Positions 1 to 7,889 of a DNA stretch of 34,158 nucleotides are shown piece by piece (positions within the stretch are counted from its first letter, which is position 1; each line of letters begins with the position of its first letter). The stretch covers positions 1 to 34,158 of the forward strand of contig NZ_SIHI01000036.1 of assembly GCF_007859735.1 (NCBI RefSeq), read 5' to 3'. The stretch is from Thalassoglobus neptunius (GTDB lineage Bacteria; Planctomycetota; Planctomycetia; Planctomycetales; Planctomycetaceae). The translations under genes and the position numbers were made by a program. Below the pieces are notes generated by a model. That model saw nothing but the letters and a program-made list of their open reading frames with translations. It had not been told where the DNA came from and did no database searches.

Positions 1-127
1 CTGTTCAAAGTCTCTCCCGAGCCATCGAAAGCAACTTCCGGCACTTCAAAACAAGCACGACCTCACTCAATGGCAACCAACCAAAACTCAGACTGCTACT
101 CAGAAGTCCGCAATGTTCAACGGGCTG

Positions 128-1009
128 TTAGGGAGCAGTCGCTGCGAGTTCTCGAACCGCTGCTGCCTGCTGAGCAGAGGTCGCTGCGGAACCCGTACTT
201 GAGAACGAGTGAGACGGTCGGGTATTCGATTGCTGCTTCGACGAAATCGTTCCGTATTGAGGAGTTGGTTCGATGGCAATTCCGTCGTTTCGTTCTTCAC
301 GGAGATGTGCCAGCCAATAATGTGCCTGTTTGAACTCTGGCTTCTTTGTCACTGCAAGCATCAGATGTTTTTCTGCTGCGTTGTAGTCCCCGATTTCTTT
401 CAGGATCATAGCGACATTGAAGTGCGCCTCGGCATCTCCAACTGTTCGGATAAAGTGTGGAAGGGCTGAGTCGATATCCCCGACGTGAACGAGAGCGACT
501 GCCAACTCGAATCGATAATTGACATCTTCCGGAGAGGCTAACATCGCTTCTGTAAGTGGCTCGAGGGCCGCTTCCCAGTTTGCCTGAGCGACGTAAAACT
601 TGCCGAATGCATTTTGAACAGCAGCGGAATCCGGCGCGAATCGAACAGCTTTTCGATATTTCTGTTCCGCTTCGGAATGGAGGCCCAACTGTTGATCAAT
701 CCGTGCAAGACCGAGAATGGCGACCACGTTCTTCGGTTCGCTATCAAGAACTTCCTGATACTTCGCGCGGGCTTCTCCGTATTGCTGCATGTCTTCCATC
801 CAGCGGGCATAAGCAACTTTGAGCCCTTCTGGATCGCGAAGTTTGTCCGGAAGTTCGATCACTTCTTCTTCGTAAGAGACCCGTTCGACCTTCGGCTTCT
901 GAAACGATTTCACGAAGTTCGCAGGAGCAGTCAATGCAACGCACCCAGAAGAGCAGATGGCTGCTCCACCAAGAAAGATCAAAAACGTCTTGGCTAAATC
1001 GATTCGCAT
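128..1009 (-). CDS. TPR-repeat lipoprotein (TadD-like)
   Basis: This is a 293-aa protein with an N-terminal lipoprotein signal: a hydrophobic stretch at residues 8-22 ends in the lipobox-like SSGC, so the mature protein probably starts at Cys23. From about residue 60 to 235 it reads as consecutive tetratricopeptide repeats (for example AKYQEVLDSEPKNVVAILGLARI, broken here by family variation, then SEAEQKYRKAVRFAPDS). The last 45 residues are a low-complexity Ser/Thr/Gln/Ala tail. TPR lipoproteins scaffold protein complexes in the envelope. The start codon overlaps the stop of the upstream AAA+ ATPase by one base (TAATG), so the two are translationally coupled and probably work together. A role in pilus or secretion assembly (TadD-like) is my inference from this pairing; no pilus gene is visible in the window. 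Confidence 0.85.
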   Translation of the reverse strand: MRIDLAKTFLIFLGGAAICSSGCVALTAPANFVKSFQKPKVERVSYEEEVIELPDKLRDPEGLKVAYARWMEDMQQYGEARAKYQEVLDSEPKNVVAILGLARIDQQLGLHSEAEQKYRKAVRFAPDSAAVQNAFGKFYVAQANWEAALEPLTEAMLASPEDVNYRFELAVALVHVGDIDSALPHFIRTVGDAEAHFNVAMILKEIGDYNAAEKHLMLAVTKKPEFKQAHYWLAHLREERNDGIAIEPTPQYGTISSKQQSNTRPSHSFSSTGSAATSAQQAAAVRELAATAP

Positions 1010-2547
1010 TACACCGGATTCCCTGCAGTTGAACCTTGCGAACTGTTTAAGCAGTATCGCCAGGCTTCGGTGAGGAGTTCTTCGCTGAGATGGAAACTCT
1101 CTCCGTTGAATCGACAGATTGCGTGAACTGCATCCAACAAATCACGAGGGTCGCTCGATTTAGGAGGATGATCACTGTTGTAACAGTTGGTCAACATCTG
1201 CGTGACGATCCAATCGTCATACCGGACATGACGTTCTTCGCAAGCTCGTCGAAAAATGGATCGAAACTGCTCATCCGTCGGAGGAGGAACAGGAATCTTG
1301 TGACGGACTCGTCTCAGAAACGCCTGATCGCCCTGTTCTTCCGGGCTTTGACTCGTCGAGAAGATAGTCAATTGTTCGAATGGGATCTGGAGAAGTTTCC
1401 CAGTCTTGAGCGAGAGAGTATCAAGACGCTCTTCAAGCGGCAGGATCCACCGGTTAAAGAGTGTCTTTGAAGGCATCTCCTGACGACCAAAGTCGTCAAT
1501 CAGCATGACGCCGCCATTGGCTTTCATCTGAATCGGAGCGGAATAGTACCCGCTCAGCTCGTTGTATTTCAGATTGAGCATTTCCAACGTCAGTTCACTC
1601 CCACATTGGATCACCGGGCGAAGAATCTTTCGCCAGCGAAGATCGACATCTGACTCTTGCTGGTTTTCGCTCTCAGCGACGGATTTTTCCTCCGCAGCTT
1701 GACGGCTTTCCGTTTGTGTATGATCAACTGCACGATGAACGGATGGGTCAAAGACCGTGATCAAGCGCTGATCTACAGTGACTGCGAAGGGAACATAAAT
1801 CGTTCCTCCCGAGCGACTCATCAGCTTTGCGATGGCTTTGGAAAGGACGCTCTTTCCGTTTCCGGGAGGTCCGAAAAGAATCATCGACTGGCCACTCAGA
1901 ATCGCTGGTCCGAGTTGTTTGAAGAGATCTTCGTGGACATGAAGATGATCGAATGCGTCGCGAAGATTCTCTTCCGAGAAGTCGATATTTCGCGTCGATT
2001 GCTTCCGACACTGCTCGGCATAATCTCGCAAAGAGACCGGTGCCGGGCCGACGTATCGACACTCTTCAAATGCGTCACGAGTTCGTCGACGCCCGGAATC
2101 ACTCAAGGAGTATCGCTGCTGCTCCGGGGAATCTGATTCGACGAAATCCGCATTCAATAGCCCCTGCTGTTCAAGAAAGGAAATCCCCTCTTCCGTCACG
2201 CAGAACGGCAAGCGAAGTTCCTGAGTGAGCCGATCTCCCGACAATGCCCCATGGAGATAGACGGTCTTCAGAATCAGATCGCAAAGTTGACTGAGTGAAA
2301 TCCCGGTCTCAGAGAGAGATCTTGGAAGACGAGGAGGCTCACAAGCCTCACACAACGTCTCGTCGCGTTCCACCTGGTCCGCTGTTTCTGGAAGAATTGA
2401 CTGGCAGATCGCCTGAACTTCGTTGACGATGCGGTCGTAAAGATCGGTCGAAAGTTCAGGTCGATTTTGAGGACCTGAAGAATCAGACGAACTCTCGTTC
2501 TGGCCTTCATCAAGATTCAAATTGGGAAGTGAATCTTCAGACACCAC
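1009..2547 (-). CDS. AAA+ ATPase with N-terminal winged-helix-like region
   Basis: The 512-aa protein has a Walker A motif GPPGNGKS at residues 226-233, a Walker B GGVMLIDDFGR at about 345-355 and a probable arginine-finger segment FLRRVRHKI at 410-418, which together define an AAA+ ATPase. Residues 85-160 look like a winged-helix domain, followed by YVGPAPVSL (165-173), a segment I associate with a conserved bacterial ATPase family often found near TPR genes. Residues 270-305 are a polar, probably disordered insert. It probably starts at a GTG; a second GTG follows immediately, and GGGG lies a few bases upstream. The stop overlaps the start of the TPR lipoprotein gene. It is probably cytoplasmic; the substrate is unknown. 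A MoxR-like chaperone role or a role in pilus/secretion assembly are both possible. Confidence 0.85.
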   Translation of the reverse strand: MVSEDSLPNLNLDEGQNESSSDSSGPQNRPELSTDLYDRIVNEVQAICQSILPETADQVERDETLCEACEPPRLPRSLSETGISLSQLCDLILKTVYLHGALSGDRLTQELRLPFCVTEEGISFLEQQGLLNADFVESDSPEQQRYSLSDSGRRRTRDAFEECRYVGPAPVSLRDYAEQCRKQSTRNIDFSEENLRDAFDHLHVHEDLFKQLGPAILSGQSMILFGPPGNGKSVLSKAIAKLMSRSGGTIYVPFAVTVDQRLITVFDPSVHRAVDHTQTESRQAAEEKSVAESENQQESDVDLRWRKILRPVIQCGSELTLEMLNLKYNELSGYYSAPIQMKANGGVMLIDDFGRQEMPSKTLFNRWILPLEERLDTLSLKTGKLLQIPFEQLTIFSTSQSPEEQGDQAFLRRVRHKIPVPPPTDEQFRSIFRRACEERHVRYDDWIVTQMLTNCYNSDHPPKSSDPRDLLDAVHAICRFNGESFHLSEELLTEAWRYCLNSSQGSTAGNPV

Positions 2548-2572
2548 TCTACCCCGGTCTCTTTACAAATGA

Positions 2573-2598
2573 GGCGAGAGTTCAAAAGAACTCTCGCC
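2573..2598 (-). terminator. Hairpin terminator between secreted protein and AAA+ gene
   Basis: An 11-bp perfect inverted repeat (2573-2583 and 2588-2598) with an AAAA/TTTT loop lies 68 bases past the stop of the upstream minus-strand gene. Read on the minus strand it is followed by a mildly T-rich stretch rather than a clean T run. It sits just upstream of the AAA+ gene, so that gene probably has its own promoter or relies on read-through. Confidence 0.55.
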
Positions 2599-2665
2599 CA
2601 AAGAAGATTCGTCAGCGTTTTCATAAGATCGTCGATCCGAATCCTGTCCGGACTCAAACCTTTGC

Positions 2666-3343
2666 TTAACCGCCGGTGCTGAAGCCACCGCTGGAACCTT
2701 CGTATTGAATGACTGGTGGCAATGCCCCTTCAGCCGCACCTGTGAGAATCTGCTGGACTTCGGCCGCTGGTCGTCCCAACGGATTGGTGACTCTCTGCTG
2801 AACAGGAATCGACTCATGGCCGTTCGTCAAGTTGGCGATGCTCTTCTCGACACTCAACATCCGGGCACTATTTGCTGCTGTATCGAAGGATGCCTGAACG
2901 TATGCTTGTCGGTGCTGAACTGGCACGTGAGAAACCAGCCATGCGAGATGGTTCATCCCAGCAGAATTCAGAGCGTTTGTTTGTGGATCGAAGTGGTAGT
3001 CATAGAACGTGGTGGCTGTCTGCCATCCGTTATAGACCTGTATGTCCATATAGCTTCGAACCGACTGGCGGTCCTGGCACTGATACGGATGCGGCCAGTA
3101 GTGAGCTGTGTGGTACTTGTGAACAAATGTCTGTTCAGGTCCCACAGGCCGCGCACTGACAGGCCAGGGTTTTCCGTAATAACATTCCTGGCGTGAGCCA
3201 GGAGGATCGGCAGCTCTTGCTGCGTAGTATTCTGGTGTCCCTCGACGCAGTCCGTCTTCGGAGAAGAATGGCCAGCCAGCTGAAGCGGATTGAGTCAGGC
3301 TCAATCCGGCCAGTAGTAATGCGAGACAGGAAATTCGAACCAT
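2666..3343 (-). CDS. Secreted protein of unknown function
   Basis: A longer frame opens at 3391, but the start at 3343 is preferred: GAGGGG lies 7 bases upstream and the product then begins with a clean signal peptide (MVRISCLALLLAGLSLTQSASA, cut after ASA). The 225-aa product is rich in Tyr, His and Gln; a central part (about residues 60-110) contains many aromatic residues, and the C-terminus is Gly/Ser-rich. I recognise no catalytic motif. It resembles planctomycete-specific secreted proteins of unknown function. It ends upstream of a hairpin terminator and is followed on the same strand by the AAA+ ATPase and TPR lipoprotein genes. Confidence 0.75.
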   Translation of the reverse strand: MVRISCLALLLAGLSLTQSASAGWPFFSEDGLRRGTPEYYAARAADPPGSRQECYYGKPWPVSARPVGPEQTFVHKYHTAHYWPHPYQCQDRQSVRSYMDIQVYNGWQTATTFYDYHFDPQTNALNSAGMNHLAWLVSHVPVQHRQAYVQASFDTAANSARMLSVEKSIANLTNGHESIPVQQRVTNPLGRPAAEVQQILTGAAEGALPPVIQYEGSSGGFSTGG

Positions 3344-3543
3344 CGTGCCACCCCTCGTATCTGCAATTGGCATCCGTATTCGTTGAGACAACGACAGCGT
3401 GTCGTTCTCAATCGGTATCGGCTACAGGTGGCACTGATCGTGATGACATTTCGGGATTTACCAACTGTGTCATCTCGAATTCGGCGAAATCGGCGACTCC
3501 AATTCCTCCCGCAGACAGCAAGAAAGAGTGAATCTAAAGAGTA

Positions 3544-3569
3544 CAGCCGGCGAGAATTGTCACCGGCTG
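3544..3569 (-). terminator. Hairpin terminator after aminotransferase gene
   Basis: A 7-bp GC-rich stem (CAGCCGG at 3544-3550 with CCGGCTG at 3563-3569) and a 12-base loop lie about 44 bases past the aminotransferase stop on the minus strand. A pyrimidine-rich stretch follows, without a long T run, so the call is moderate. Confidence 0.45.
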
Positions 3570-3612
3570 CACATCTGAGATTGAGTTCTGTTCCAGAAAA
3601 TCCAGAGCAACT

Positions 3613-4815
3613 CTAAGCCGCACGACGAATCGTGGACCGGGAATCGGTTTGAATTTCGGTCAGCACAGCTCGGAGAGTTTCCACGACAATTCGCTGACGG
3701 TCCGCTCCAAGTTCTGCGAAGATCGGCAGAGCGATTGTTTCTGCTGCAGCACGTTCGGCTTCAGGGAAATCACCGGGCAGATACCCAAGCGACTTGAAGC
3801 ACTCTTGCAGGTGCAGTGGTTTTGGATAATAGATGGCACATCCAACTTGTCGCTCACGCATCCGCTTGATCACTTCGTCACGAATTTCGGAAGCAACGCG
3901 AATGGTGAACTGGTTGTAGACGTGATGGCCGTTGGTTGGCTCAGCTGGAGCTTCGATCTGTTGATCCAGTTCCATCTCTGCGAACAGTTCTCGATAGCGG
4001 GCGGCGTTGCCTCTTCGTGCATCGGACCACGAATCGAGATGTTTGAGTTTGACGGACAGGACAGCGGCCTGAAGTGCGTCCAGTCGACTGTTGATGCCAA
4101 CTTCCACGTGCTGGTAGCCACCCAAGTCGCCATGAACGCGAATTCGTTTCAGTTTAGTAGCGAGATCTTTGTCATCAGTGGTCATCAACCCGCCATCCCC
4201 GGCTCCACCGAGGTTTTTCGTTGGGAAAAAGCTGAAGCAGCCGATTGATCCCAACACGCCGGCTCGTCGGCCATGATAAGAAGAACCAATGGCCTGAGCG
4301 GCATCTTCGACGACCGAAAGACCGTGGCCGATGGCGATTCGCCAGATTGGTTCCATTTCCGCACACTGACCGAACAGGTGCACTGGCATAATGGCTTTTG
4401 TGCGGCGGGAAATCGCCATCTCGATCTGAAACGGATCGAGGTTGTATGTTTGAGGATCGATATCGACGAAGACGGGTGTCGCGCCTGTTCTTGCGATCGA
4501 ACCCGCAGTGGCGAAGAAGCTGTACGGGGAGGTGATGACCTCGTCCCCGGGTCCGATATCGAGCGCGGACAGTGCGAGCAGCAGTGCATCGCTGCCAGAG
4601 GCACATCCGATTGCGTGGCGAGCATCGCAATAGGCAGCCATTTCCTCTTCGAAGGTCGAAACCTCCTGACCGAGGACAAATGACTGGTTTTCGAAAACAC
4701 GTTGAACAGCAGTTTGAACCTCATCGCGGATGGTGCCGTACTGGGCAACCAGATCGATCAGAGGGACGGGTGTGGCTGAATCTTGAGAGGAGGGAATCTG
4801 GAGAATCCGTGACAT
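3613..4815 (-). CDS. DegT/DnrJ/EryC1/StrS-family sugar aminotransferase
   Basis: A PLP-dependent aminotransferase of fold type I, about 400 aa. Visible family motifs are the N-terminal [23 protein letters not shown] (about 70-82), PVHLFGQ (144-150), [10 protein letters not shown] (168-177, with the Asp that contacts the PLP pyridine nitrogen) and [15 protein letters not shown] (195-209), where Lys200 would form the internal aldimine. The family transaminates keto-sugar nucleotides for O-antigen, capsule or glycoconjugate synthesis. The frame opens at 4848, but the start at 4815 has GGAG 7 bases upstream and gives the usual N-terminus. It diverges from the alternative GlmU gene, and a UDP-HexNAc dehydrogenase lies 3 kb away, which fits a shared role in envelope sugars. 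The exact substrate cannot be told from the sequence. Confidence 0.92.
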   Translation of the reverse strand: MSRILQIPSSQDSATPVPLIDLVAQYGTIRDEVQTAVQRVFENQSFVLGQEVSTFEEEMAAYCDARHAIGCASGSDALLLALSALDIGPGDEVITSPYSFFATAGSIARTGATPVFVDIDPQTYNLDPFQIEMAISRRTKAIMPVHLFGQCAEMEPIWRIAIGHGLSVVEDAAQAIGSSYHGRRAGVLGSIGCFSFFPTKNLGGAGDGGLMTTDDKDLATKLKRIRVHGDLGGYQHVEVGINSRLDALQAAVLSVKLKHLDSWSDARRGNAARYRELFAEMELDQQIEAPAEPTNGHHVYNQFTIRVASEIRDEVIKRMRERQVGCAIYYPKPLHLQECFKSLGYLPGDFPEAERAAAETIALPIFAELGADRQRIVVETLRAVLTEIQTDSRSTIRRAA

Positions 4816-4845
4816 TTCGCGACTCCATTCGCATTTGACAAATCG

Positions 4846-4860
4846 CATCGATCATCGATG
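4846..4860. promoter_or_regulatory. Inverted repeat in divergent intergenic region
   Basis: Two 7-base arms, CATCGAT (4846-4852) and ATCGATG (4854-4860), flank a single central base, forming a near-perfect 15-bp palindrome. It lies 31 bases upstream of the minus-strand aminotransferase start and in the leader of the plus-strand GlmU-like gene. The size and place fit an operator for a dimeric regulator acting on both genes, but no regulator gene is nearby and the palindrome is rich in common GATC/ATCGAT content. Confidence 0.3.
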
Positions 4861-5089
4861 GTGTTCATCGGGGAAACTATGTTGGGATGAAATTCGTGTC
4901 AAGATGTGCACTCAGACCTCATGTTTGAGCCACAGTCTTCGGAAACATTTCGCCGAAAACGTCGTTTCCAATGCTATGTTTTCGGAATTTCCAACCGAAT
5001 TCCTCAATTCTTGTCGACCAATCCTTGAGCAGATTGGTTTGATTGAGAACGAAATGCGTCTCACCGCCCTGACGGAAATGGCTGAGTCA

Positions 5090-6370
5090 ATGAACGCGTC
5101 AAACTGGAACATCGTCTTCTTCGAAGATTCGCTCGCACCGCAGTTTTTTCCAGTCTCACTGCTCCGCCCGGTCTTCGAACTCGTCTGCGGACACGGCAGC
5201 TTACGCGAACGTCTTCGTCGACGATTTCCGAAACTGGAATGGGGCGCCATCGTCCGCCCGGAACTTCGCGAAACGTATCTCGAAACATTTCCCGATTGTA
5301 AAATTGACAACCTCAACTCGCTGCCGGAAGCACCGACTCTCTTCATCAATGGTCGATGGCTCGGAGATCCGCGAATCCTCGAAAATGTCGACGAAGAAAC
5401 ATCAGGCTGGATTGATGACGAACTCGCCTGGAGCGTTTTCTCTCCGGAGGATTTACAGCGCTTGTCCGGTCCTTCGCCTTCGGATCAAGTGCTCGCAATC
5501 GCAAAATCAAAACGTGCTGTTCCGACGACCGGGGAAATGATCCGCTATCCCTGGGATCTCATCCACTTCAATCCGCAGATGCTCAGCCTCGATTTCGAGC
5601 TGCGCCAGCGAGACAACGGGCAGTCATCTTTTGATCGATCCGGACTCGTCGGTCCGAGCGAACAGTTGTACATCGCGACGGGTGCGGAAATCGATCCGTT
5701 TGTCGTCTTTGACACTCGACACGGTCCGATCTGGATCGAATCCGGAGCCAAGCTTCAAGCGTTTACAAGAATCGAAGGCCCCGCATACGTCGGACGCGAA
5801 ACTCAAACGTTTCGAGCAAACATTCGAGAGGGAACAACGATCGGTCCGGTTTGCCGCGTCGGCGGCGAACTAGAAGAAAGCATCCTTCACGGATTCGCCA
5901 ACAAGTATCACGATGGTTTTCTCGGTCACAGCTACGTCTGCCCGTGGGTCAACCTGGGAGCTTTGACCACCAACAGCGACTTGAAGAACGATTACTCAGA
6001 CGTCTCGGTCCCGCTGATTGGAGAGCGAATTCTGTCAGAGTCCAACAAGGTCGGTTGCTTCATCGGGGATCATACGAAGACCGCCATCGGAAGTTTCTTC
6101 AATACCGGTTCGTCGATTGGTGTGATGTCAATGGTCCTTCCGGCGGGTGAACTTCAACCCAAATTCGTTCCGTCGTTCTCGCGTGTCTGGCACGGTCAGA
6201 TTGAAGAATTGCCGAACGGGATCGACTCGGCGATTCAGACCGCAGAGATCGCGATGGATCGTCGTAAGCAACAGCTGACTCCGGCCATGCGAAAGTTGCT
6301 GGAGCACACGTTCGAAATCACCCAACCTCACCGAGACTCTGCCCTGCACCGCCAATCGCAGCGGAGATAG
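5090..6370 (+). CDS. Alternative GlmU-like sugar nucleotidyltransferase/acetyltransferase
   Basis: The protein opens with NWNIVFFEDSLAPQFFPVSLLRPVFEL, a signature I associate with the Bacteroidetes/Planctomycetes-type GlmU family, in which the usual LxxGxGTRM loop is absent. The C-terminal half (about residues 195-350) reads as a left-handed beta-helix with hexapeptide repeats, including NLGALTTNSDLKNDYSDV, typical of acyltransferases acting on sugar nucleotides. The expected role is making UDP-N-acetylglucosamine from glucosamine-1-phosphate, though activity may be only one of the two half-reactions. The frame is open from 4835; homology starts near 5090. ATGs at 5090 and 5078 are both possible, with weak ribosome-binding sites, and the product is 426 aa from 5090. 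It diverges from the sugar aminotransferase, consistent with envelope polysaccharide or peptidoglycan precursor supply. Confidence 0.85.
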   Translation: MNASNWNIVFFEDSLAPQFFPVSLLRPVFELVCGHGSLRERLRRRFPKLEWGAIVRPELRETYLETFPDCKIDNLNSLPEAPTLFINGRWLGDPRILENVDEETSGWIDDELAWSVFSPEDLQRLSGPSPSDQVLAIAKSKRAVPTTGEMIRYPWDLIHFNPQMLSLDFELRQRDNGQSSFDRSGLVGPSEQLYIATGAEIDPFVVFDTRHGPIWIESGAKLQAFTRIEGPAYVGRETQTFRANIREGTTIGPVCRVGGELEESILHGFANKYHDGFLGHSYVCPWVNLGALTTNSDLKNDYSDVSVPLIGERILSESNKVGCFIGDHTKTAIGSFFNTGSSIGVMSMVLPAGELQPKFVPSFSRVWHGQIEELPNGIDSAIQTAEIAMDRRKQQLTPAMRKLLEHTFEITQPHRDSALHRQSQRR

Positions 6371-6404
6371 GCTGAGTCGCTAACGCGTTCGAATTCGAGA
6401 CCGC

Positions 6405-7025
6405 TCAATCAGAAACAGTGAAAATCCCCCAGTTGTCTCGAAGGGGAACCCATTCGTCTTCTCCCGTTGGAGTGTACCGCACCTGAAACTCGAATGTCTC
6501 TTGGACTCCAGCACCCGGGATGAACTCATCGAGGAGAACCCGGTTTGTCCGAAGCTGAAGCGGAAAAGTTTTCGACGCTCCACTGGAATCACGTATTTCG
6601 ACCTGATAGTCGAACTGGCTCAAATCGACTTCTTCGCCAAGCAGTGAGACACTCAAGTCGAACCTCACGCCCGCTCTGCGCCCGACACGAACGGGAAACA
6701 CGAGATGCCTCGTCACTCCCCCGAATAGAGGATCTTTGACTGTTGGTTCAACAACAGGCTTTTCGATCGGCACCGGCTCCACAGGTTGCTCGACGACCGG
6801 TTCGGGTTCCTTGTGAGAATCCGAAGCAGTCGATGCCTGTTTCCCCCGCGACATCGCAATCGATCTGGCCTGTTCTTCCGCTTCGCGTTGAGCCGTTCGA
6901 TCCAGTTCAGGCAACTCTCGGCGACTCGCCATTTTTGTGTCGAAAGCTTCGTCGAAATCCTGACACCCAGCCAAAGCCACAAGAAGCAAAATCCAACATC
7001 CCAGTCGAGGCAAAGTTTGGCTCAT
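6405..7025 (-). CDS. Lipoprotein of unknown function
   Basis: The start at 7025 gives a clean lipoprotein signal (MSQTLPRLGCWILLLVALAGC) with lipobox LAGC; an upstream extension of the frame to 7163 lacks any signal and is Arg-rich, so it is rejected. The mature protein, about 185 aa, has a charged N-terminal region, a Pro/Glu/Val-rich linker (EPVVEQPVEPVPIEKPVVEP, about residues 75-100) that probably spans a distance in the envelope, and a C-terminal beta-rich domain (about 110-206). I do not recognise a catalytic motif. It converges with the GlmU-like gene, with only about 35 bases between stops. Confidence 0.75.
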   Translation of the reverse strand: MSQTLPRLGCWILLLVALAGCQDFDEAFDTKMASRRELPELDRTAQREAEEQARSIAMSRGKQASTASDSHKEPEPVVEQPVEPVPIEKPVVEPTVKDPLFGGVTRHLVFPVRVGRRAGVRFDLSVSLLGEEVDLSQFDYQVEIRDSSGASKTFPLQLRTNRVLLDEFIPGAGVQETFEFQVRYTPTGEDEWVPLRDNWGIFTVSD

Positions 7026-7455
7026 ATCGAAACGTCCGTTTCGGTGCAAAACGAAAACGAACCCGTTTTCGTGCGGAATTTCCTCTCGAATTCCGCAGGG
7101 ATTATGACGCCACCGCTTCAAGCACATGTGCCGTCGCACTTGCGGAAACCCTGCGAAAATCACCGATGATTTCAGAGTAGGATGGTGACTTGTCCGATCG
7201 AGTCACACCCCTGGGAAAGCCTTTGCCGACAAATTCACCTCGATTTCACAGAGCATTCACGCTTTGAACACACTCCATTCCAATCGATCCCATTCCCGGA
7301 GTGCGAGTCGGTTTCGCAGCGACGAAATTGCACGCTGTGCCAATTCATTGCGATGACAGCACGCACGATGGAATACGGACTCGAATCAGTGACCGATAGA
7401 AACCGCTCTCGCGAACTCTTCGTATCAACCCGGCCATCTGGAGCGAATAGGTTGT
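7026..7455. other. Intergenic stretch, no gene seen
   Basis: These 430 bases separate the ABM-monooxygenase gene from the lipoprotein gene, both on the minus strand. Open frames here on the plus strand (7182-7529) run into the ABM gene on the opposite strand and lack a credible start or protein-like composition. The lipoprotein promoter should lie here, but I see no clear -35/-10 pair, hairpin or repeat. Confidence 0.4.
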
Positions 7456-7743
7456 CTATTCGAGAATCTCACAGAAATACGGTTGCCGTTTCACCAATGG
7501 CAACACCTGCGGCTGATAAATTTCGGTGAATGCCCGAGCAGTCTTGTGGACTTCCCAAGCTTCCTTCGATTCCCAACGTTCGATTAACAGGAATGTCTCC
7601 TTTTCATCGATCGAGTGGCAGACCTCAAAACTGAGACACCCCGGTTCCTCGCGCGACAAACGCCCTGCTTCAGTGAGCAACTTCGCGATGTTTTCAATTT
7701 GTGAACCATCCTGAACCGTTAGAATGACGTTAATTGCAAACAT
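7456..7743 (-). CDS. ABM-fold putative quinol monooxygenase
   Basis: A 95-aa single-domain protein of the antibiotic biosynthesis monooxygenase (ABM) ferredoxin-like fold, similar in form to YgiN-type quinol monooxygenases. Visible features are the opening beta strand (FAINVILTVQDG), a helix (IENIAKLLTEAGRLSREEPGCLSFEV), the strand FLLIERWESKEAWEVHK and the short C-terminal strand region. The family includes cofactor-free monooxygenases acting on quinols and also enzymes of unknown substrate, and works as dimers. GAGG about 8 bases upstream supports the start. It diverges from the UDP-HexNAc dehydrogenase gene (start 7890). Confidence 0.88.
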   Translation of the reverse strand: MFAINVILTVQDGSQIENIAKLLTEAGRLSREEPGCLSFEVCHSIDEKETFLLIERWESKEAWEVHKTARAFTEIYQPQVLPLVKRQPYFCEILE

Positions 7744-7889
7744 CCGACAAACCTCACTTCGTTTTCTCGTGATTCTATTCGCTGCACGTGCGACTGGGCA
7801 GTATGCTACCGAGCACTCCCTTCATATCGGGACTGTGTTCGAAGAACAAGGCGCCCCATCAACACTCAGGACTATCAGAAGAATCATCC

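Noticed and set aside
70-333. Plus-strand frame of 87 codons at the left edge
   Set aside because: It overlaps the C-terminal coding part of the TPR lipoprotein on the other strand and has no family signature. The first 127 bases otherwise show nothing.
1657-2136. Plus-strand frame of 159 codons
   Set aside because: It is antisense to the AAA+ ATPase core with Walker A and B.
4835-5089. N-terminal extension of the GlmU-like frame
   Set aside because: The frame is open, but this part shows none of the family sequence and includes the probable regulatory palindrome.
7182-7529. Plus-strand frame of 115 codons
   Set aside because: Its end is antisense to the ABM gene and its composition (many Arg/Ser/His, no hydrophobic core) is not protein-like.
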